DNA from: CAVSUB01 sp963816725
GTDB lineage: Bacteria; Acidobacteriota; Vicinamibacteria; Vicinamibacterales; 2-12-FULL-66-21
Direction of reading: 5' to 3'
DNA: 64,000 nucleotides
Assembly: GCA_963816725.1 (NCBI GenBank)
Contig: CAWFMC010000018.1
Span: forward strand, 310,001 to 374,000
In this document: one piece after another, positions 8,718 to 16,728 of the stretch
Numbering within the stretch: position 1 is the stretch's first letter
Layout: each line of letters starts with the position of its first letter
Notes under the pieces: model-generated
Database searches by the model: none
What the model saw: only the letters and a program-made list of their open reading frames with translations
Told to the model about the DNA's origin: nothing
Position numbers and translations under genes: made by a program

Positions 8718-9724
8718 CCGCGTCGCGATCGCTGCGCCGCCGCCTGGCCGTATCGCTGGCCGGCTTCGGCGGCCTGGCGGTCGCATCGATCGTTCTCGGT
8801 CCGCTCGTCGGGTCCACGTCCATCAGCCTGCGGCGGGCCTTTGACGTGTCGGTCCCGTTCGCGGACAACGTCGACGCGCAGATCTTCTTCGTCGCCCGGT
8901 TGCCGCGCACGCTCGCCGGCGCGCTGGTCGGCGGAACGCTCGCCGCCGCCGGGGTGATCTTCCAGGGGCTGCTCCGTAATCCGCTGGCGACGCCGTTCAC
9001 GCTGGGGGTCTCGTCCGGGGCGGCACTCGGCGCGATGCTCGCGATCACGTTCGGGTGGACGCTCGGCAGCATCGGGCTACCCGCAGTACCCGTGGCCAGC
9101 TTCGCCGGCTCCATTGGCGCCGTCGCGATCGTCTACATGCTGTCGCGGGCGCGGCACGGCGGCCTGTCAACCAACACGCTGCTGCTCGCCGGCGTGACGA
9201 TGAACGCGTTCTTCTCGGCCCTGATCCTGTTCGTGCAGTACTTTGCGGATTTCGCCGACACTTACCGCACGCTGCGCTGGCTGATGGGCGACCTCGACGT
9301 CAGCGCGTATCAGCCGCTCGTCGCAGCGCTGCCCCTGCTCGTGGTCTCGTTCGCACTCTTCGCCTGGCTCGCCCGGCCGCTGAACCTCCTCAGCCTCGGC
9401 GTCGACAGCGCGGAGACGCACGGCCTCGACGTCCGCCGCGCGCAGCGCGTCGCCTTCTTCAGCGCCTCGCTCGCGACCGGGGCCGCGGTGTCGGTCGGTG
9501 GCCCGATCGGGTTCGTCGGGATCATCGTGCCGCACATCGTCCGGGCGATGGTCGGGTCGGATCACCGGGTGGTGCTCCCGGCGTCGGTGCTCTTCGGGGC
9601 GGCGTTCCTCGTCGGCTGCGACATCCTCTCGCGGACGCTGCTGGCCCCAGTGGAGCTTCCGGTCGGGATCATCACGGCGCTCATCGGGGGGCCGTTTTTC
9701 CTCTGGTTGTTGGTCAGAAGATAA
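8714..9724 (+). CDS. btuC: Cobalamin ABC transporter permease (FecCD/BtuC family)
   Basis: Inner-membrane permease of the B12 importer. GTG at 8714 overlaps the ATPase stop by four bases, indicating translational coupling. The product has 336 residues, typical for the family, with about nine or ten hydrophobic segments. Family motifs visible: RLPRTLAGALVGGTLAAAGVIFQGLLRNPLA near the N-terminus, the L-gate region GDLDVSAYQ, and GPIGFVGIIVPHIVR near the C-terminus, where it contacts the ATPase. A longer open frame joining this gene to the 5' end of btuD is an artefact of the btuD frameshift. Confidence 0.94.
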   Translation: MTASRSLRRRLAVSLAGFGGLAVASIVLGPLVGSTSISLRRAFDVSVPFADNVDAQIFFVARLPRTLAGALVGGTLAAAGVIFQGLLRNPLATPFTLGVSSGAALGAMLAITFGWTLGSIGLPAVPVASFAGSIGAVAIVYMLSRARHGGLSTNTLLLAGVTMNAFFSALILFVQYFADFADTYRTLRWLMGDLDVSAYQPLVAALPLLVVSFALFAWLARPLNLLSLGVDSAETHGLDVRRAQRVAFFSASLATGAAVSVGGPIGFVGIIVPHIVRAMVGSDHRVVLPASVLFGAAFLVGCDILSRTLLAPVELPVGIITALIGGPFFLWLLVRR

Positions 9725-9876
9725 AACCGCTGATAGGTTCTAAAGGTTCGAGAGTTCGGGGGGTTCGACAGGTGCGCGTTCCACGGGGTTCTACGGGTTC
9801 CAATGGTTCGTCTTTCGAAATCGACGCGTTTGATGAAACGGAACCAGCTGAGAGCTGAGAGCTGGAAGCTGGAAGC
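9725..9876 (+). repeat. Intergenic short-repeat block between btuC and btuF
   Basis: Positions 9735-9812 hold repeated GGTTC units (GGTTCTA, GGTTCGA, GGTTCCA types). Positions 9846-9876 are a 7-bp tandem array: AGCTGAG twice, AGCTGGA twice, then a partial unit. The array stops four bases before the btuF start codon and supplies the GGAAG that may act as its Shine-Dalgarno. Related arrays occur in other gaps of this window. Confidence 0.75.
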
Positions 9877-9880
9877 GAAT

Positions 9881-10741
9881 ATGAACCGCCTCTTGATCGT
9901 CCTTCTCGTCTGCGCGGCATTCGGCCTCACGCCGGCTGCGCAGATTCGGGCGCGACCGCAGCGGATCATCTCGCTGGTCCCGGCCTTGACCGAGATGCTC
10001 TTCGCGGTGGGCGCCGGGCCGCAGGTGATCGCGGTCAGCAGCTTCGACGAATACCCGCCGGAGGTGAAGCACCTCGAGCGGGTCGGAGCGCTGCTCGATC
10101 CGAATCTCGAGCGGATTCTGTCCCTCCGGCCCGACCTGGTCGCGGTGTACGGCAGTCAGCAGGACCTGAAAACCCAGCTGGCCCGTGCCAGCATCCCGGT
10201 CTATTCCTATCGGCACGCCGGGTTGGCCGACATCACCTCCACTATCCGCGACATCGGCGAGCGGGCCGGCCACGCCACTGAAGCACGCGCCGTCGTCGCG
10301 CGGATCGAGACGCAGCTCGCCAGCATCAAGGCGCGGGTGGGCGCCGCGCACAGGCCGCGGACGCTGCTGGTCTTCGGCCGCGAAGCGGGGGCGCTTCGGG
10401 GTATCTACGCCAGCGGCGGCACCGGCTTCCTGCACGACATGCTCGAGGCTGCCGGCGGAGACGACGTGTTCGCCGACATCAAGCGCGAATCGGTGCAGGC
10501 GACCACCGAGCTGATTCTCGCCCGCCAGCCGGAGGTGATCCTCGAAATCCGGGCAGCCGCGTCCGAGACCGGCAATCTCGCGGCCGAGACCGCGGTCTGG
10601 CACGCGCTGGCTTCCGTGCCGGCCGTCCGCAACAACCGCATCCACTTCGTCATCGATCCGCGCATGGTCGTACCCGGACCGCGCGTGGCCGAAGCAACGG
10701 AGTTGCTCGCACGGGCGCTGCATCCGGATCGGTTCAAATAG
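9881..10741 (+). CDS. btuF: Periplasmic cobalamin-binding protein
   Basis: Solute-binding component of the B12 importer, class III binding-protein fold. ATG 9881 gives a signal peptide MNRLLIVLLVCAAFGLTPAAQ and a 286-residue product; an upstream in-frame start at 9803 would be encoded by repeat DNA and has no signal-peptide shape. Motifs: RIISLVPALTEMLFAVGAG, VVAVSS-like FDEYPPEV, and LEADPDLV-like ERILSLRPDLVAVYGS, all typical of BtuF/FecB-type proteins. It is last in the operon btuB-btuD-btuC-btuF and probably delivers cobalamin from the periplasm to BtuCD. Confidence 0.92.
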   Translation: MNRLLIVLLVCAAFGLTPAAQIRARPQRIISLVPALTEMLFAVGAGPQVIAVSSFDEYPPEVKHLERVGALLDPNLERILSLRPDLVAVYGSQQDLKTQLARASIPVYSYRHAGLADITSTIRDIGERAGHATEARAVVARIETQLASIKARVGAAHRPRTLLVFGREAGALRGIYASGGTGFLHDMLEAAGGDDVFADIKRESVQATTELILARQPEVILEIRAAASETGNLAAETAVWHALASVPAVRNNRIHFVIDPRMVVPGPRVAEATELLARALHPDRFK

Positions 10742-10747
10742 CTTCGT

Positions 10748-10800
10748 CCGCTTCCAGTTCCAGCTTCCGCTTCGCTTCCCGCTTCCAGCTTCCCGTGTTC
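10748..10800 (+). repeat. Degenerate GCTTCC-type repeat after btuF
   Basis: Short CGCTTCC / AGCTTCC / GCTTCCC units follow the btuF stop, with the same base composition as the arrays at 18062, 20408 and 26291. The rest of the 293-bp gap up to mqnD holds no gene; it has a partial palindrome CCGAGTTCTGCGGAATTCGG at about 10869 and the array at 10965. Confidence 0.6.
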
Positions 10801-10964
10801 CCTGCTCCCGTGAACGTCAGCGCCCCCATCTCTCAGAACTGGCCGACTCACCCGTTAATGGGCTTGGCCGAGTTCTGCGGAATTCGGAACCGGCGCTTCC
10901 TTCCAGGTGCCGGGGGCAAGGCGCTGCGAGCCAACCCGTAGACGAAGCGGAGCGGGAAGCGGGC

Positions 10965-11020
10965 AGCTGGTAGCTGGTAGCTGGTAGCTGGTAGCTGGTA
11001 GCTGGTAGCTGGTAGCTGGA
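10965..11020 (+). repeat. Perfect 7-bp tandem array, AGCTGGT x7 plus AGCTGGA
   Basis: Seven exact tandem copies of AGCTGGT (10965-11013) followed by one AGCTGGA (11014-11020). The array ends 14 bases before the mqnD start codon, and its last unit creates the only GGAG nearby (11018-11021). Copy number could therefore affect the spacing or structure of the mqnD leader (inference). Confidence 0.95.
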
Positions 11021-11034
11021 GTACGATTCACCCA

Positions 11035-11871
11035 ATGACTGAGATTCGCATCACTGTCGCGCACAGCCCTGATTCCGACGACGCGTTCATGTTCTATGGT
11101 TTGGCGAGCAACAACGTCGACACCGGCGGCATCGTCGTCGACCAGGTGCTCTCGGACATCGAGACGCTGAACCGGGCGGCGTTCGAGGGGCGCTACGAGG
11201 TGACGGCGGTGTCCTTTCACGCCTATGCGCATCTCGTCGACAAGTACGCGCTGCTGCCGCACGGCGCGAGCATGGGCGACAAGTACGGTCCGATCGTGGT
11301 GTCGCGCCAGGATGGTCCGACGCAGGTAAAGGGCACGCGGATCGCTATCCCGGGCACGCTCACCACCGCCTACCTGACCCTGCGCATCTACGAGCCGGAC
11401 TTCGAATACCTCGTCGTCCCGTTCGACGAAATCGGTCAGGCAGTTCTCGACGGCAAGGCGGACTCGGGACTGCTGATCCACGAGGGGCAGCTGACATATC
11501 AGGACGAAGGGCTGAAGAAGATCGTCGATCTCGGGGAGTGGTGGTCCGAGCGGACCGGCGGCCTGCCGCTGCCGCTCGGCGGCAACATCATCCGCCGCGA
11601 TCTCGGACCCGAGATGATCAGCAAGGTCTCGAAGCTGCTGCACGACAGCATCGCCTACGCCCTCTCACATCGGGAGGCCGCGGTGGAGTACGCGCTGCAG
11701 TTTGGCCGCGGGCTGGATCGCAGCCGGACCGACACCTTTGTCGGCATGTACGTGAACGATCTGACGCTGTCGTACGGAGAGCGCGGTCGGAAGGGGCTCG
11801 AGCGGCTCATGACCGACGCCTACGACAGGAAGCTGATTCCTCAGCCGGTGCCGGTCGTCTTTGCTGCCTGA
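11035..11871 (+). CDS. mqnD: 1,4-dihydroxy-6-naphthoate synthase
   Basis: Futalosine-pathway enzyme that turns cyclic dehypoxanthine futalosine into 1,4-dihydroxy-6-naphthoate for menaquinone. The 278-residue product has the periplasmic-binding-protein-like fold shared by MqnA/MqnD. Visible motifs are ITVAHSPDSDDAFMFYGL at the N-terminus, SFHAYAHLVDKYALLPHGASMG, GPIVVSR, IAIPGTLTTAYLTLR and DSGLLIHEGQLTY, which are characteristic of MqnD rather than MqnA. ATG 11035 is preceded directly by a 7-bp repeat array, so ribosome binding is unusual. With mqnE and menG in the same window, the organism probably makes menaquinone by the futalosine route. Confidence 0.94.
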   Translation: MTEIRITVAHSPDSDDAFMFYGLASNNVDTGGIVVDQVLSDIETLNRAAFEGRYEVTAVSFHAYAHLVDKYALLPHGASMGDKYGPIVVSRQDGPTQVKGTRIAIPGTLTTAYLTLRIYEPDFEYLVVPFDEIGQAVLDGKADSGLLIHEGQLTYQDEGLKKIVDLGEWWSERTGGLPLPLGGNIIRRDLGPEMISKVSKLLHDSIAYALSHREAAVEYALQFGRGLDRSRTDTFVGMYVNDLTLSYGERGRKGLERLMTDAYDRKLIPQPVPVVFAA

Positions 11872-11883
11872 CGGGCAGCGCAA

Positions 11884-12678
11884 TCAGCCCTGGCGAGGAG
11901 CGATCGCGCGCAGCAGCGCTTCCACCTCGGACGGACCATCGACGGCGAGGTCGGCTCCAGTCGCCCGGGCCGACGCGGCAATCGACAGGCCGATGTCCTC
12001 GACCGCGCGGAACCCATCCTCGTCTGTCAAATCGTCGCCGATGTAGACCGGCCAGGCAGGTCCGCGCAGCGGCGTCACGCGATCCAGAATCCACTGCACC
12101 GCACTGCCCTTGTGCCAGTCGATGTTCGGCATCAGCTCGATCATGCTGGCACCGCGCATGACCCGCAACCTGCCGGCGTCGAGATCCCGCTTGGCGTGGC
12201 GCAGGAGCATGTCCTCGGCCTGTTGCGCCCCTTCGGCAGTCGAAGCCCTGAAATGTGCGACGAGCGCGTGGGTCTTGTCCTCGAGGAAGGCGCCGTCGAT
12301 GGTTGCGAGCTCCGCGGCGAGCGGCCCGGCCAGCGCGCGAAGGGCGGCCTCGGCGCGGGGAAGTCCAGGATGCAGATAGTGCTCCCGCGAGCTTTCGATC
12401 TCGAGCCCGTGGAGGCCGGCGTAGTACACGTCACCCGCAAGCGCGGTCCGTTCCTTGACGTCGTGGAGACGGCGGCCGCTCACGATGGCGACGGTCTGGC
12501 CGGGACCTTGCGCGAGGCGCTCGAGCAGGTCGCGCCGGCTCGGCTTCAACCAGACGGCAGTGGGATCGTTGTCGAACTCACTGAGCGTGCCGTCGAAGTC
12601 GCAGAGCAGCACCAGGTGCCGGTGGCTCGCGCCACGCCGGATGCGCTCGGCCGCGAGCTGCACGTCAGCCGCGGACAT
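11884..12678 (-). CDS. otsB: Trehalose-6-phosphate phosphatase
   Basis: HAD-superfamily phosphatase that removes phosphate from trehalose 6-phosphate. From ATG 12678 the product has 264 residues. Motif I is LCDFDGTLSEFD (nucleophile and acid/base Asp), motif II the VAIVSGR segment, and motifs III/IV are DWHKGSAVQWIL and VYIGDDLTDEDGFRAV. An upstream extension to 12759 is rich in Cys/Pro and not family-like. No otsA (synthase) is adjacent. The 337-bp stretch upstream (12679-13015) has no other gene; it contains a copy of the palindromic element at 12988. Confidence 0.92.
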   Translation of the reverse strand: MSAADVQLAAERIRRGASHRHLVLLCDFDGTLSEFDNDPTAVWLKPSRRDLLERLAQGPGQTVAIVSGRRLHDVKERTALAGDVYYAGLHGLEIESSREHYLHPGLPRAEAALRALAGPLAAELATIDGAFLEDKTHALVAHFRASTAEGAQQAEDMLLRHAKRDLDAGRLRVMRGASMIELMPNIDWHKGSAVQWILDRVTPLRGPAWPVYIGDDLTDEDGFRAVEDIGLSIAASARATGADLAVDGPSEVEALLRAIAPRQG

Positions 12679-12987
12679 ATGAGGCGCTCTCGGGCATGGG
12701 CCGCAGCACGGCGGGCCCGCCGGCGGCACTTGGCCACCATTGCTCCGCAGTCCAGCCATCCGGCCGGCGCGTGTGTAAATACGAGTCGCGGTTGGACCCA
12801 GCGAGTAGTGAATGACCGGTGTTCGGTGAAACCTCCGGCATGCCTGTGTCGCTCAGCAAGACGATTGCCACACCGCAGCCTCGACTCAAGTGCGCGGCTC
12901 GAGGTCCGCACGAGTGATGGGCTTCGAGCGCAGTGATGATGGAAGCGTCATCGGCCAGGCGAGAGGTGTCCCTAATCGCGTCTGTAG

Positions 12988-13007
12988 GCCCGACCTTCAG
13001 GTCGGGC
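12988..13007. repeat. Dispersed palindromic element, copy 2
   Basis: GCCCGACCTTCAGGTCGGGC, identical to the copy at 4056-4075 in opposite orientation. It lies nine bases beyond the stop codon of the iscS-like gene, where the hairpin could end or protect that transcript. Confidence 0.8.
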
Positions 13008-13015
13008 GTGAAGTG

Positions 13016-14183
13016 TCAGTGTGCGACGGCCGAGCGGCGCAGACTGCTGACTACGGCGGACAGGCGATCGATGGCGAACTGGATGTGCGGTTCGGTGGTG
13101 CCGCGGCCGAGGCCGAAGCGGACCACCGCGCCGACGCCCTCACCGACGGCGCCGATGGCTTGGAGGACGTGCGAGGGAGCCTGGCTCCCGGAACTGCACG
13201 CGGAGCCGGTCGACACCGCCAGATCGCCGAGCGCCATCAGCAGCCCCTCGCCGTCGACCCCCTCGAAGCTGACGTGCAGGTTGTGCGGCAGGCGGTGCGT
13301 CAGTGAGCCGTTGACGTGCACGCCATCGAGATTGGCGCGGAGCCCGGTGAGGAGGCGATCGCGCAGCGTCGCGAGACGAGGCCCCTCGTCCGGCATCTCG
13401 CGGGCGCAGATCTCGGCAGCCTTGCCGAGGCCGACGATGCCGGGCACGTTGAGCGTGCCCGAGCGCAGTCCGCTTTCGTGCCCGCCGCCGTCGATCTGGC
13501 ATCCGAGCTGGATCTTCGGCTTCTGCCGCCGCACGTACAGCGCACCCTCACCCTTCGGGCCGTAGTACTTGTGACCGGTCAGGGACAGCAGATCGACGCC
13601 GGACTCGGTGACGTCGATCGGCACTTTACCGGCTGCCTGCGCGGCGTCGGTGTGCAGCAGCGCCCCGGCCTCGTGGACGATGCGCGCGATCTCGGGCATC
13701 GGCTGAAGCACGCCGATCTCGTTGTTTGCGATCATCACCGAGACGAGCACGGTCTTGGCGGTGACGGCATCCCGCAGCGCGTCGAGATCGAGAAGGCCAT
13801 CGCGCTGAACGCCAAGCCGCGTCACCCGCCAGCCCTTGCGCCTCGAGCCGTTTGCAGGAATCGAGGACTGACTTGTGCTCGGTCGCGACCGTGACGATGT
13901 GATCGCCGCGAGAGCGGAGCGCATCGGCGCAGCCCTTGAGCGCGAGGTTGTTGGATTCCGTGGCGCCGCTGGTGAAGACAATCTCGCGCGGCGACGCGCC
14001 GATCAAGGCCGCCACTTGGGCGCGGGCGTTCTCGACGGCCTCTTCGGCCTTCCAGCCGTAGGCATGCTGGCGGCTCGCCGGGTTCCCGAACTCCTCCGAG
14101 AAGTACGGCAGCATCGCTTCCAGGACCCGCGGGTCGACGGGTGTCGTGGCGTGATAATCGAGGTAGACCGGTCTCGAGGTCAC
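13016..14183 (-). pseudogene. iscS: Cysteine desulfurase (NifS/IscS type), interrupted by a +1 frameshift
   Basis: PLP enzyme that mobilises sulfur from cysteine. The first part from GTG 14183 (VTSRPVYLDYHATTPVDPRVLEAML...HKSVLDSCKRLEAQG) and the second (WRVTRLGVQRDGLLDLDAL...) are in frames one base apart. The PLP lysine (LTGHKYYGPKG) and active-site cysteine (STGSACSSGS) are in the second part. On the coding strand GCGCAAGGGCTGG (13831-13840) would read normally as GCGCAGGGCTGG, so one extra base explains the break. The start overlaps the iscR-like stop by four bases. It would be the second cysteine desulfurase of this cluster, beside sufS. Confidence 0.85.
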
Positions 14184-14638
14184 GACCGTCTCGACACCGT
14201 GAACGCGAGCGGCGACCCGACGTCCTCGAGCGGCGCGTCCGCTGACATCTCCTGCAGCGAGCACGTGGCGAGCGCGGAGACAATCCGATCCTTGATCCGC
14301 CACAGCGGATCACGAATGCTGCACTTCGAGTACTGGCCGCAGTTCTCGGCTTCGGTCGAGCACGCGGTCACCGTCAGCGGCCCGTCGATCGCCTGGATGA
14401 TGTCCGCGACCGAGATCATCGAGGCCGGGCGCGACAGGCGGTAGCCGCCGCGCGTGCCCTGGTGGGACGACAGGAGCCCGCGGCGCACCAGGCGCTGCAG
14501 CACCTTGGCCATCAGCTCGACCGGAATGTCGTAGGCCTCGGCAATCTCGCGCGCGCTCGCCGACGGCACGTCGGCGCGGCCCGTCAGATGTTTCATGGCC
14601 ATGAGCGCGTAATCGGCCTTCTTCGACAGGCGCAGCAT
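14180..14638 (-). CDS. iscR: Rrf2-family Fe-S-type transcription regulator (IscR/SufR-like)
   Basis: Winged-helix regulator of 152 residues starting MLRLSKKADYALMAMKHL. The helix-turn-helix is followed by RGLLSSHQGTRGGYRLSRP, the Rrf2 wing, and a cysteine cluster ACSTEAENCGQYSKC (spacing C-x6-C-x5-C) that suits Fe-S cluster binding. Its ATG shares a base with the sufT stop (TGATG). Being inside the suf operon, it probably senses Fe-S status and controls the operon; a plausible target lies at 20957-20970. Whether it represses or activates cannot be told from sequence. Confidence 0.88.
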   Translation of the reverse strand: MLRLSKKADYALMAMKHLTGRADVPSASAREIAEAYDIPVELMAKVLQRLVRRGLLSSHQGTRGGYRLSRPASMISVADIIQAIDGPLTVTACSTEAENCGQYSKCSIRDPLWRIKDRIVSALATCSLQEMSADAPLEDVGSPLAFTVSRRS

Positions 14639-15033
14639 CACCACATCCCCAGCTGAAGCTTCGCAACCTCGGACATGCGGTCCTTGGTCCACGCCGGATC
14701 CCACACCACATCGACCTTCGCGTCGGCGACGCCGGGCACGGCCTTGACCTTCTCCGCGACCTCCCCTGGCAGCGACTGCGCCGCCGGGCAACCAGGGGCG
14801 GTCAGCGTCATCCGCACACCGGCGACGCCCGCGGCATCCACGATGACGTCGTAGATCAGGCCGAGCTCCCAGATGTTCACCGGGATCTCGGGGTCGTAGA
14901 CGGTCTGAATCGCCTCGACGATCGCCGGCTTCAACGCCTCGGTGCGAGCGGCGTCCGCGACCATCCTGGTGGTATCGCTGGAGGTTGCCGCCGGTTGAGC
15001 CGGAGCGTCGGGGATCATCGGAAGGGTTTTCAT
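14638..15033 (-). CDS. sufT: SufT / MIP18-family Fe-S assembly factor (DUF59)
   Basis: Small protein of 131 residues with the DUF59/MIP18 domain: ALKPAIVEAIQTVYDPEIPVNIWELGLIYDV, then MTLTAPGCPAAQSLP with the conserved cysteine, and VVWDPAWTKDRMSEVAK. SufT proteins help mature Fe-S proteins downstream of the SUF scaffold. The first about 25 residues are a low-complexity, poorly conserved extension. ATG 15033 was preferred over an upstream non-ATG start inside sufU. It sits seven bases after sufU and overlaps the iscR-like gene by one base, so it is within the operon. Confidence 0.9.
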   Translation of the reverse strand: MKTLPMIPDAPAQPAATSSDTTRMVADAARTEALKPAIVEAIQTVYDPEIPVNIWELGLIYDVIVDAAGVAGVRMTLTAPGCPAAQSLPGEVAEKVKAVPGVADAKVDVVWDPAWTKDRMSEVAKLQLGMW

Positions 15034-15040
15034 CTTACGC

Positions 15041-15484
15041 CTATTCGGTCGAGGCAATCGGGTCGCGCTCGAGCGCGGCCTTCAACGTGTGCCACGCCAG
15101 GCTGGCGCACTTCACGCGCACCGGAAACTCGCGCACGCCGGCCAGCGCCGACAGCTTGCCCATGTCCTCCACCGATTGATCCGGCGGGGTGGTCACCATG
15201 GTGTGAAAACGGCGGAAGAGGTCGTGGACTTCCGCGACCGGACGGCCCTTCACGCTGTCGGTCATGATCGACGCCGAGGCCTTCGAGATGGCGCAGCCCG
15301 ACCCCTGAAACCCGACCTCCGTGACCACGTCGTCTTCGACCTTCAGATAGAGGTGCAGGCGATCGCCGCAGAGCGGGTTGAAGCCTTCAGCCTGGTGGCT
15401 GGCACTGTCGATGACGTGGAAGTTCCTGGGCCGCTTGTTGTGGTCGAGGATGACCTCCTGATAGAGATCGCTCAAATCCGACAT
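15041..15484 (-). CDS. sufU: Fe-S cluster scaffold / sulfurtransferase SufU
   Basis: 147-residue IscU/SufU-family protein. Conserved cysteines are in FNPLCGDRL, QGSGCAISKASASIM and RVKCASLAW, with the zinc/cluster Asp of the CGD motif. The insert between the second and third cysteine is SufU-like rather than IscU-like, and it directly follows sufS, with which SufU works as sulfur acceptor. Start ATG 15484 overlaps the sufS stop by one base. Cytoplasmic. Confidence 0.95.
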   Translation of the reverse strand: MSDLSDLYQEVILDHNKRPRNFHVIDSASHQAEGFNPLCGDRLHLYLKVEDDVVTEVGFQGSGCAISKASASIMTDSVKGRPVAEVHDLFRRFHTMVTTPPDQSVEDMGKLSALAGVREFPVRVKCASLAWHTLKAALERDPIASTE

Positions 15485-16728
15485 CAGCTGAATACCTCGC
15501 GCACTTTTACCAGCGCGCGTCCGAGCGCGTCCAGGTCTTCCCTGGTGTTGTACATCGCCAGCGAGGCCCGTGCCGTCGCCGGAATGCAGAATCGATCCAT
15601 GACCGGCTGGGCACAGTGATGCCCGGTCCGCACCGCGACGCCTTCGCGATCGACAATCGTCCCGATGTCGTGCGGATGGATGCCGTCCATCACGAAGGAC
15701 AGAATGCTCGACTTGCCCGGCGCCGTGCCGATCAGCCGCACACCGGGGATCGCCTCGAGCAGCCCCGTTCCGTACTCGAGCAGCTCGTGCTCGTGCGCGG
15801 CAATCGCCGTGCGCCCGACCTGCTGGATGTAGTCAATCGCCGCGCCGAGGCCCACCGCGCCGGCGATGTTCGGCGTGCCGGCCTCGAACTTGTACGGCAG
15901 GTCGTTCCACGTCGAGCGCTCGAACGTGACGCTGCGGATCATGTCGCCGCCGCCCATGAACGGGGGCATGGCCTCGAGCCGCACGGTCTTGCCAATCAGC
16001 AGGCCGATGCCCGTCGGGCCGTAGAGCTTGTGACCGGTGGCGGCATAGAAGTCACAGCCGATCGCCTGCACGTCCACCGGCAGGTGATACGCCGCCTGCG
16101 AGCCGTCGATCATCACCGGCACGCCGCGGGCCTGGGCCATGGCGACGATCTGCTCGACCGGGTTGACCGTGCCGAGCGCGTTCGACATGTGCGCGATCGA
16201 CACGATCCGGGTGCGCGGCGTGATCAGCCGTTCGAGCTCGTCCAGGATCAGCGCGCCGTGGTCATCGATCGGCGCGACCCGCAGACGCGCACCGCGCTCC
16301 TCGCAGACGATCTGCCAGGGCACGATGTTCGAGTGGTGCTCCATCGCCGAGATCAACACCTCGTCGCCCGGGGCCAGGATCGGCCGGACGAACGCGAACG
16401 CCACCAGGTTGATGCTCTCGGTCGCGTTGCGCGTGAAGACGACCTCCTGGACGCTGGCAGCATTGAAGAAGCCGCGGATCTTTTCGCGTGCCCCTTCGTA
16501 AGCGTCGGTCGCCAGACCGCTCAACTCGTGCACCCCGCGGTGCACGTTGGCGTTGATGTCGGTGTAGTAGTGCTGCAACGCGTCGAGCACGACCTGCGGC
16601 TTCTGGGTGGTCGCGGCGTTGTCGAGATACACGAGCGGCTTGCCGCGGACCTGGCGGCTCAGAATCGGGAAGTCGGCGCGGATCCGCGCGACATCGAGGG
16701 CCGTGCCGGCCGTGGCAAGTGAGGTCAT
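15484..16728 (-). CDS. sufS: Cysteine desulfurase SufS
   Basis: Group II PLP-dependent cysteine desulfurase, 414 residues, sulfur donor for the SUF system. Motifs: RGKPLVYLDNAATTQKP near the N-terminus, ATGHKLYGPTGIGLLIG with the PLP lysine, and VAVRTGHHCAQPVMDRF with the catalytic cysteine. The start at 16728 overlaps the sufD stop by four bases, and its stop overlaps sufU, so sufD-sufS-sufU are translationally coupled. It is intact, in contrast with the frameshifted IscS-type paralogue at 13016-14183. Confidence 0.96.
   Translation of the reverse strand: MTSLATAGTALDVARIRADFPILSRQVRGKPLVYLDNAATTQKPQVVLDALQHYYTDINANVHRGVHELSGLATDAYEGAREKIRGFFNAASVQEVVFTRNATESINLVAFAFVRPILAPGDEVLISAMEHHSNIVPWQIVCEERGARLRVAPIDDHGALILDELERLITPRTRIVSIAHMSNALGTVNPVEQIVAMAQARGVPVMIDGSQAAYHLPVDVQAIGCDFYAATGHKLYGPTGIGLLIGKTVRLEAMPPFMGGGDMIRSVTFERSTWNDLPYKFEAGTPNIAGAVGLGAAIDYIQQVGRTAIAAHEHELLEYGTGLLEAIPGVRLIGTAPGKSSILSFVMDGIHPHDIGTIVDREGVAVRTGHHCAQPVMDRFCIPATARASLAMYNTREDLDALGRALVKVREVFS

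Noticed and set aside
7901..9724. Apparent 607-codon gene from the btuD start to the btuC stop
   Set aside because: It joins the first 31 codons of btuD to btuC through out-of-frame btuD sequence; caused by the btuD frameshift, not a fusion protein.
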